From a virus, in the IMG/VR virus record IMGVR_UViG_3300025646_000157, positions 1 through 36,039 of that record: a stretch of 36,039 nucleotides of DNA; one strand, 5' to 3'. Positions 30,929 through 36,039 of this stretch are shown one piece after another. Both the position numbers and the translations under genes were made by a program. Every line of letters starts with the position of its first letter. The stretch's first letter is position 1. The notes beneath the pieces are model-generated. The model was not told the origin of the DNA. It searched no databases and saw nothing but the letters and a program-made list of their open reading frames with translations.

Positions 30929-31162
30929 GTGTTGAATAAAAAAGTCAACTTTGCGGAAGGTACGATATTCCTGGTATGCCAGATAATTTTCTGTCTCACC
31001 TTCATAGCATCTTGTGAGGTTCCGAACTGGGCAGTGGGGCCACGTTCTCCCAACCAGTGTGTTGACCGTTGGATGTTTGCAGCGGCACTTTTCGTACCTT
31101 CAGGAGTACAGTCCGGGGTAGGCAGTAAACCCCCCACAACCCGGACCCGCCGCACACCGTAG
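30929..31162 (+). CDS. Small membrane protein or lipoprotein, 77 aa
   Basis: It starts at a GTG (or the following TTG codon). A Lys-containing N-terminus precedes a hydrophobic stretch TIFLVCQIIFCLTFIASC, whose end (I-A-S-C) fits a lipobox, so it may be a secreted lipoprotein beginning at that Cys. Alternatively it is an inner-membrane protein with a second weak hydrophobic stretch (MFAAALFVPSG). Small lipoproteins of this size include Rz1-type spanins, which help lyse the host, but no partner spanin was identified. It ends two bases before the convergent PhoH gene. Confidence 0.6.
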   Translation: MLNKKVNFAEGTIFLVCQIIFCLTFIASCEVPNWAVGPRSPNQCVDRWMFAAALFVPSGVQSGVGSKPPTTRTRRTP

Positions 31163-31164
31163 TA

Positions 31165-31917
31165 TTAATTTCCTTCGTATAGATCGGCGTACGCGTAAAT
31201 AACCGACTTCACGAATTCGGATCGGGTAATGTCGTCGAATCCGAACTCCACGTGCCCAACGTAGTCGGGCAGACCATGTAACCTTTTAGCGGCATCGCTA
31301 AGGCCGTCCTTGCCGAAACGGTTCGCAAGATCCCTTTGCACAACGTCCCCGAGTAACGCAATATTGCTGTGGTCCCCAAGACGCGTCAAGATCGTAAGCA
31401 CACTGTGCGCTGTGGCATTCTGCATCTCGTCGGCGATAATCATACACCGGTGAAGTGAGCGACCCCGTAAGTGCTCAATGGGTAAGAATTCGACAATCTT
31501 CTTGTCAATCAGGTAATCCGCCTTCCCTTTGGCCATGAACACACTCAACGCGTCCCGTAGGGACGCCAGATGTGGCTCAAGTTTTTCCATCTCCGAGCCA
31601 GGCAAATAACCAATACCTTTCTCACCCGGAGTATCAACAATAGGCTTCACATAGTAAATCTTGTCAATCTGGCGTTTCTGAAGGCGTTCGCATGCAACGT
31701 ATACCGACAACAACGTTTTTGCTGTTCCTGGAGGACCCGTAAGAATCGTCAACGTCTTGCTCCGCAAGTAGCCCATAGCCACCTTTTGGTTCTCATTCAT
31801 CGGATGCACTTGATGGATACCGTCTCCACGTGACGCTGGGATACCATAGGCGATCTCCTCATATCCGGGGATCGAGGCTTCAGTGACCTTATCCTTGCGG
31901 GTGCGTGCTTTTGCCAT
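31165..31917 (-). CDS. phoH: PhoH-like P-loop ATPase, 250 aa
   Basis: A PhoH family protein, an ATPase frequent in marine phages and often considered linked to phosphate stress, although its role in infection is not settled. A Walker A motif, LTGPPGTAKTLL (residues 60-70), follows the typical HPMNENQKVAMGYL start. The switch region IYYVKPIVDTPGEKGIGYLP and the Walker B motif MIIADEMQNAT (159-169) are complete, followed by LTRLGDHSNIALLGDVVQRD. All expected catalytic residues are present. No ribosome-binding site is obvious at the ATG, and a terminator-like hairpin lies 23 bases upstream in the leader. Confidence 0.95.
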   Translation of the reverse strand: MAKARTRKDKVTEASIPGYEEIAYGIPASRGDGIHQVHPMNENQKVAMGYLRSKTLTILTGPPGTAKTLLSVYVACERLQKRQIDKIYYVKPIVDTPGEKGIGYLPGSEMEKLEPHLASLRDALSVFMAKGKADYLIDKKIVEFLPIEHLRGRSLHRCMIIADEMQNATAHSVLTILTRLGDHSNIALLGDVVQRDLANRFGKDGLSDAAKRLHGLPDYVGHVEFGFDDITRSEFVKSVIYAYADLYEGN

Positions 31918-31933
31918 GTAAGTTGTTTAGATA

Positions 31934-31972
31934 CAAAAAATGGGCGCAATGTACAAAGTACACAACGCCCAT
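31934..31972 (-). terminator. Terminator-like hairpin in the leader of phoH
   Basis: Stem arms ATGGGCG (31940-31946) and CGCCCAT (31966-31972) enclose a second pairing TGTAC/GTACA around an AAA loop, with a 3x3 internal loop (CAA/CAA) between. On the minus strand the stem is followed directly by TTTTTT, so it is an intrinsic terminator in the leftward direction only. It lies between the kinase gene with its embedded promoter motif and the start of phoH. Confidence 0.75.
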
Positions 31973-32015
31973 AGAAGTTGGCAGGGACCGTGGTTCACAC
32001 TGATCTGTCCGTATC

Positions 32016-32035
32016 CTTCCTACTATGCTTTCAAC
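32016..32035 (-). promoter_or_regulatory. GTTGAAAGC promoter motif upstream of phoH
   Basis: Reads GTTGAAAGCATAGTAGGAAG on the minus strand and contains the final codons and stop of the kinase gene (LELKA, TAG). Transcription from here would meet the hairpin at 31934-31972 before reaching phoH. Confidence 0.6.
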
Positions 32036-32616
32036 TCCAGAGAGTCAATGTAGCTGAGATCGTAGTCGTCACCGTATAGATCACCGTCCACATAGTGGAT
32101 ACGGGAGGCAGGTATTAGGGTATCATCCCTCAAATAGCGTTCCGTAAACTCATAATACATCTCGTGTTCCAGCTTTCTTTTTCTTAATTGCGCGTCAAGC
32201 CAATATGCCGAGCAACCTGGCCACAGCTTGGAGATCTCCTGGCGATGACGCTGTGCCATACTCTCATCCCACGGGTGACGGATCACAACCACATCGACCC
32301 GTTCCGATGCCTCGATCAACACAGATTCGGCCTCTCTCGCACAATGGACAGGAATAGGAGGCAACTGGTACCGGTACGGCTCGTAGAAAAGGGTGTCCGA
32401 CACGAAACGATCGAACAGCAGGTAATCCGTACCAATAGTGTCAACACCCCGGACGAAATCGGTAAATTGCTGCGTGGGAGAGTGAGCTTTGTGACTCACC
32501 GCACCGAAGTGAGCGAGCATAGCGTTGAGGCCGTACCCTCTCAGTAGTCGAAACGTATTACCGGTCACAGTGGTCTTGCCGACCCGGTCGGCACCCAGCA
32601 CAACAATGGACTCCAT
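32023..32616 (-). CDS. Nucleotide-kinase-like P-loop protein, 197 aa
   Basis: The N-terminus has a P-loop (MESIVVLGADRVGKTTVTGN, residues 8-16) and a DRF motif at 69-71 (LLFDRFVSDTLFYEPYRYQ), the arrangement seen in thymidylate and deoxynucleoside kinases, where this Asp-Arg contacts the substrate. A further strand (RVDVVVIRHPWDESMAQRHR) probably carries the lid-region arginines. It would phosphorylate a deoxynucleoside or its monophosphate, but the substrate cannot be told. GGAGGTG stands 12 bases before the ATG, and TGCTAATAT further upstream resembles a host -10 box. The 3' end carries the promoter motif for phoH. Confidence 0.75.
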   Translation of the reverse strand: MESIVVLGADRVGKTTVTGNTFRLLRGYGLNAMLAHFGAVSHKAHSPTQQFTDFVRGVDTIGTDYLLFDRFVSDTLFYEPYRYQLPPIPVHCAREAESVLIEASERVDVVVIRHPWDESMAQRHRQEISKLWPGCSAYWLDAQLRKRKLEHEMYYEFTERYLRDDTLIPASRIHYVDGDLYGDDYDLSYIDSLELKA

Positions 32617-32655
32617 AATAGATGGCGTAACACCTCCATATTAGCATGGTACGGA

Positions 32656-32675
32656 GTTGAAAGCACTATAGATAT
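32656..32675 (+). promoter_or_regulatory. GTTGAAAGC promoter motif before the 32692 gene
   Basis: Reads GTTGAAAGCACTATAGATAT, a near-consensus site with a clear TATAGATA box, 16 bases before the ATG at 32692. Confidence 0.7.
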
Positions 32676-32691
32676 ACACGCTCACATCGAC

Positions 32692-33021
32692 ATGACAGTT
32701 CCCCTCCCGCGCTGGGGTGTTCGGTTCACCGCTGACATCACCCATAACAAAGCTTACGTCCAAGGCCTGTACGACAACGATGCGAGCGCGGCGAAGCGTG
32801 GCGAACTGTTTCTGAACGAACCTCTGGAGGAACTGTACTATATCGGGTCGGATGGTGTGTGTCGGAAGGTGAACGAAACCACAACCATCGAGTTCTCCCG
32901 TATTGATTTCACGGGTTTGCGCGAGTTCGCCGACGACGCAGCAGCCGCAGCGGCCGACCCGGCCGTCGCCATAGGTGGGATGTATCGCACAGGCAGCGTT
33001 CTTAAGGTCCGGATCGCGTAG
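32692..33021 (+). CDS. Small virion-block protein, 109 aa
   Basis: A mixed alpha/beta protein: GVRFTADITHNKAYVQGLYD at the start, GELFLNEPLEELYYIGSDGV and FSRIDFTGLREFADDAAAAA in the middle, and a strand end (SVLKVRIA). The Ala-rich stretch (DDAAAAAADPAVA) is probably a flexible linker. No family was recognised. It has its own promoter motif and the next gene has another, a layout used here for separately expressed virion genes. Confidence 0.65.
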   Translation: MTVPLPRWGVRFTADITHNKAYVQGLYDNDASAAKRGELFLNEPLEELYYIGSDGVCRKVNETTTIEFSRIDFTGLREFADDAAAAAADPAVAIGGMYRTGSVLKVRIA

Positions 33022-33027
33022 CAACCC

Positions 33028-33047
33028 GTTGAAAGCTATATGAGATA
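33028..33047 (+). promoter_or_regulatory. GTTGAAAGC promoter motif before the 33075 gene
   Basis: Reads GTTGAAAGCTATATGAGATA, six bases after the previous stop codon and 27 bases before the ATG at 33075. Confidence 0.65.
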
Positions 33048-33074
33048 CATTTGATTACAGGGTCGATTCCCACC

Positions 33075-33794
33075 ATGTCTGCCACACTCAAGAAATTAGT
33101 CGGCATGCAGTTCAATTATAAACTTGAGCTGCAAACTTTCCTCAGCACCGTGCTGACCAACAAACTCGTGCTGGAATACAATACCGGCGCTAACACTCCG
33201 GCCGCCCGCACCGCCCTGCTCAACCAGTTTATCGGTTGTGGCCCGACCATGGGTTTCGAGGCTAAAAAGTTCGCCTACGGCACCCTCGAACTCATTGTCG
33301 ATGCTCTTGTCAATAACCCTGATGTACCCACCGACCCCTACGCCAACGCCCTCAACGATCAGTTAGTCAACGTCACACGGTACGTAGGTATCGCCGGGGA
33401 GGAGGACTTTCACTTCATGGTTGCGGTATATAACCTGAGTGTTACGCTGTCCTCTATTGTCGATGGCGTCACCCCTGTGGGTCCGATTGTCACCCTGACT
33501 CTGGACGATGGCGGTAGCGGCTACACTGTTGATGGGGCCGATGGAGACGAAGTCGGTGTTGTGTTCCTTGGCACCCTCGCCCTTGGCGACCAGACCGACC
33601 CGGGCCAGTACGCTGACGCCGTAATCGAAGCCACCATTGCCGGCGGCGTGATCACCGCACTAACCGCAATCACCGATGGCGGTGACGGATTCGCCGTTGG
33701 CGACGTAATCACCCTGACCATCGACGACAGCGTTGCTGGACAAGAATTGTCGACCGGATCCGGCGGCACCGCCATCGTCAACTCAATTAACTGA
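33075..33794 (+). CDS. Virion protein with beta-rich C-terminal repeats, 239 aa
   Basis: I chose the ATG at 33075 (MSATLKKLVGMQFNYKLELQ); a TTG farther upstream is less likely. The first 140 residues form a mixed domain (FLSTVLTNKLVLEYNTGANT, KKFAYGTLELIVDALVNNPD, FHFMVAVYNLSVTLSSIVDG). The last 100 residues carry two related modules, VTLTLDDGGSGYTVDG and ITALTAITDGGDGFAVGDVI, a repeat found on the surface of many phage structural proteins. The strong C-ending codon bias suggests high expression. A second tail-tube-like or baseplate protein is possible; I do not assign it. Confidence 0.7.
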   Translation: MSATLKKLVGMQFNYKLELQTFLSTVLTNKLVLEYNTGANTPAARTALLNQFIGCGPTMGFEAKKFAYGTLELIVDALVNNPDVPTDPYANALNDQLVNVTRYVGIAGEEDFHFMVAVYNLSVTLSSIVDGVTPVGPIVTLTLDDGGSGYTVDGADGDEVGVVFLGTLALGDQTDPGQYADAVIEATIAGGVITALTAITDGGDGFAVGDVITLTIDDSVAGQELSTGSGGTAIVNSIN

Positions 33795-33805
33795 TCTGGT
33801 GACGA

Positions 33806-36039
33806 GTGCACAGCCTATATCGCTGCCGGTGTACTGTAGCCTATCGCCCCTATGCGAGTAGCCGGCTAATCGTTTTTCACGAAAAACAGGTATCGAACGC
33901 CTCGATCAATCTGTCTTGGCGCTCGAACATTACCGGCATGAATCTCGAGTATCAGACCGAGATTTCTCATTTCACCAGTGCCCTCAGCGATTCGACACTC
34001 CAGGTGACGCTGACCGACCCGTATATGACCGGTGTCGCCTGGGCAGCACTGTTTGATAGTGCGGCGGCGTATGGGAATGTGAGCCAGGCGGCAGCGAACC
34101 ATATTATGTTGCCGGCCTGCCAAGAAGGAGAAGAACCCGCCTCGGGCAAGTGTCGACCTTTTCCTGAGATCGAGGACCCTAATCTACACAAATCACTGTT
34201 CGGCAGCTTTGCCCATATCCGGGCAACACTTTGGTACGAGGTGGCGGGCACCAAGTTCGCGCTGGATACATATTTTCGGTTACAGAGCTTCCGGATTACC
34301 CATGGCCGCTCGTATCCCCAAGTAACTTTGTTGGGAGTACAGCCCCAGATGGTTGCGTTCAACCAAACCTTATCGAACTTCCAGCTAAAGGAGAACGAGA
34401 CACTAGAAAATAATCTCAAGACCATTATCGAACAAGAGTTCGATCACCGTGTCACGTTCTGCACCGACCCGACGGGCGAAGAAAGCGTAAAAACTTACCT
34501 AATGCCTCGCTCTTTCAAGGAGAAGAATGTTACGGCCGAAGAGGTCATTAGCAAATACGTAAACAGCGTAGGCGGCACGTATCAAGCATTACCTATCAAA
34601 GAATACGTAAACAAAATATCGTTGTGTACACGGGCCAATATTAACCAAGGCTGCTCAGTGTTTTATCTGGGCAAAGGCCTTTACGAGGGTTACGAACTCT
34701 CTGGACAAGTGGATCGCAACTTGCTGAATGCGAACGCTGAATACGATACGTATCGCGGGCTCGGCTACAACTACAGCAAAGACGCCTTGGGTGAAGATGA
34801 GACCGTCACGATCGACAATATTTATCCGCAACGCCGAAAGGCCAAATTCGAAAAAGCCCGCACCGACCTCGTTTCGTTCAATGGGCAATTTGGTCCCTTG
34901 GACAAACGCCTCAGCGATGCATACACCAACTCACAGTTGATTTGGGAAGGTGGTGGCCCCGAGGTGACCACGAAAAGAGCGAAAAAGATCAATATGTACG
35001 GGATCTCGGTAACAGGTAACGAGCCCATCGCCCTGCTGGATGGTACGGTACAAGGGTCGCTGTCTAAGGATAATGGCCGTGTTGTGATCGCCACTAACTA
35101 CTTCTTACGGTTTTGCGGTCAAAACAACAAGTGCAGGAATAAGCCGATCTATCAGGAGACTGTTAATTTGGCAACCATTGAAGACAATATCACCCCCGGC
35201 ACTGAGGTCAAGATGAACCAGAAACTCGGTACCGCCACCGCAGAGAGGCCGGAGTTCGTACGTTTTTATATACCAGGATCTATAAGTACGGTAAGTCAGA
35301 TTACCATATCCCCAAGTATTGTATGGAAATATGCCGTCCCGGTCAAAAAGCTGACCGACGAGGAGAGAAAAAAGATCGGATTGGAGGAGACCGGCAATCC
35401 GCAATCACCCTCGTCTCCCGCTCAGGGTGAAAGGGGAATTTTTGTCGGCAGGGTCGGTAGTACGGGGAGAAGTACTGGCGCACACCTTCATGTCCAATGG
35501 GTAGATGGGAGATTTATCGACATTGATATGGTAAAAAAGTATGTTGATGTGGCTGGTAATGTGGATTCACTGCATGGAGAAGTGAGACCTACAGGTACAC
35601 ACAAAGGTGTCGACATTAATGGTAACGATCGCGCTCCCATCTATCTGATAAACGGTGCTACACTGAATAAGGTTGCCGAGACTAAATGTACTGTTGAGAG
35701 TGATGATAAAAATGATTGCGGTGACTACTTTGGCAACCACGTCTACATCGATACGCCCGAGGGCCAGATGATCCTTGCCCACTTGGCACCAGGGACCGTA
35801 AACAACGCAGCGGTAGGCGCGAAAAGCGGATCTAGGTACGGTACAGGCGTCCAAACAGCTCCTGCTACTACTGGTGCTGAGATTCAGACCGAATTCCGGG
35901 GTATTCCACGGGCCCTTCGGATTGTTCCGGGCCGCACAGTCCTGTCACTGGTCACTAGGTACGATGAGTGGATAGAGAAAGGTAGGCCGACCGATATCGA
36001 CCCGGGGATCTGGATTGCCGGCAGATTCTCTAAGTGGTT
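33806..36039 (+). CDS. Baseplate hub-like protein with permuted peptidase M23 signatures (partial, runs off right edge)
   Basis: An open frame with no stop from 33803 to the edge (at least 744 codons from the GTG at 33806; an ATG at 33938 would remove 44 residues, although NASINLSWRSNITG just before it looks real). The N-terminal 300 or so residues are hub-like (QVTLLGVQPQMVAFNQ, VISKYVNSVGGTYQALP). Near residue 560 it has GSTGRSTGAHLHVQW, the C-terminal zinc-ligand strand of M23 peptidases; 38 residues later comes THKGVDI (H599, D603), the N-terminal zinc-ligand motif; then GNHVYIDTPEGQMILAHLAP (H659). An earlier stretch (IALLDGTVQGSL, TPGTEVKMNQKLGTAT) looks like a degenerate M23 barrel. 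It probably cuts peptidoglycan during entry. Cysteine pairs occur at ACQEGEEPASGKC and CGQNNKC. Confidence 0.75.
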   Translation, partial: MHSLYRCRCTVAYRPYASSRLIVFHEKQVSNASINLSWRSNITGMNLEYQTEISHFTSALSDSTLQVTLTDPYMTGVAWAALFDSAAAYGNVSQAAANHIMLPACQEGEEPASGKCRPFPEIEDPNLHKSLFGSFAHIRATLWYEVAGTKFALDTYFRLQSFRITHGRSYPQVTLLGVQPQMVAFNQTLSNFQLKENETLENNLKTIIEQEFDHRVTFCTDPTGEESVKTYLMPRSFKEKNVTAEEVISKYVNSVGGTYQALPIKEYVNKISLCTRANINQGCSVFYLGKGLYEGYELSGQVDRNLLNANAEYDTYRGLGYNYSKDALGEDETVTIDNIYPQRRKAKFEKARTDLVSFNGQFGPLDKRLSDAYTNSQLIWEGGGPEVTTKRAKKINMYGISVTGNEPIALLDGTVQGSLSKDNGRVVIATNYFLRFCGQNNKCRNKPIYQETVNLATIEDNITPGTEVKMNQKLGTATAERPEFVRFYIPGSISTVSQITISPSIVWKYAVPVKKLTDEERKKIGLEETGNPQSPSSPAQGERGIFVGRVGSTGRSTGAHLHVQWVDGRFIDIDMVKKYVDVAGNVDSLHGEVRPTGTHKGVDINGNDRAPIYLINGATLNKVAETKCTVESDDKNDCGDYFGNHVYIDTPEGQMILAHLAPGTVNNAAVGAKSGSRYGTGVQTAPATTGAEIQTEFRGIPRALRIVPGRTVLSLVTRYDEWIEKGRPTDIDPGIWIAGRFSKW

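Noticed and set aside
33058-33074. tRNA T-arm-like sequence GGGTCGATTCCCACC
   Set aside because: It lacks one base of the canonical T-arm, and no acceptor, D or anticodon arm can be formed upstream, where a promoter motif and the previous gene lie.
33859-33887. Palindrome TAGCCGGCTA and hairpin GTTTTT/AAAAAC as a terminator
   Set aside because: The hairpin is short, AT-only and not followed by a T run on the plus strand, and it probably lies within the 5' part of the hub-like coding frame.
1-36039. CRISPR array, tRNA cluster, integrase or insertion sequence
   Set aside because: No regularly spaced repeats, no cloverleaf-like sequence and no transposase or recombinase motif was seen on either strand.

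Overview
The window looks like part of the virion-morphogenesis region of a lytic contractile-tailed phage (myovirus) that probably infects a marine cyanobacterium. No host genes, rRNA, tRNA, integrase or insertion sequence was found. The phage assignment rests on a tail sheath protein, a Mu gp29-like (DUF935) portal, a Mu gpI-like head protease with an acidic scaffold-like tail, a probable tail tube protein, a peptidase M23-bearing baseplate/tail protein and a large set of tail-fibre genes. The cyanophage suggestion rests on a PhoH-like ATPase and on sheath, fibre and small hypothetical proteins whose wording resembles marine cyanomyovirus proteins. That host call is from recognition only and was not searched.

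Layout: genes run in alternating blocks. Minus 1-4905: head protease/scaffold (runs off the left edge), tail sheath, three small tail genes. Plus 5001-7963: a small gene, a relic of a fibre gene, a 526-aa fibre-like protein, two small genes. Minus 7960-12371: a 1058-aa probable virion protein, a leucine-rich-repeat protein, a small structural protein. Plus 12412-26651: two unknown genes, a small gene, portal, tail tube, a Cys-rich repeat protein, a 1755-aa beta-helix tail fibre, then a tightly overlapping cassette of paralogous and LamG-type adhesin genes. Minus 26648-27168: two small genes. Plus 27261-31162: a second fibre cassette and a small lipoprotein/membrane protein. Minus 31165-32616: PhoH and a nucleotide-kinase-like protein. 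Plus 32692-36039: two virion proteins and a long hub-like protein with M23 signatures that runs off the right edge.

Regulation: about 20 copies of one motif, GTTGAAAGC followed two bases later by a TATAGGATA-like box, stand in front of nearly every transcription block on both strands. It is the best candidate for the phage's own (probably late) promoter and is the most striking system-level signal here. Several copies are embedded in the last codons of the preceding gene.

Oddities: the sheath gene is broken near its 3' end by a perfect 22-bp tandem duplication; deleting one copy restores a 941-aa sheath. A 119-bp tandem duplication copies the end of a fibre gene together with its downstream promoter motif. 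A second gene pair (about 4.1-4.9 kb) is separated by a one-base shift at an AAAA run. The region 5340-5510 carries the wreck of a LamG fibre gene. The M23 signatures at the right edge occur in permuted order. The fibre cassettes look more AT-rich than the rest, which suits acquisition from other phages.
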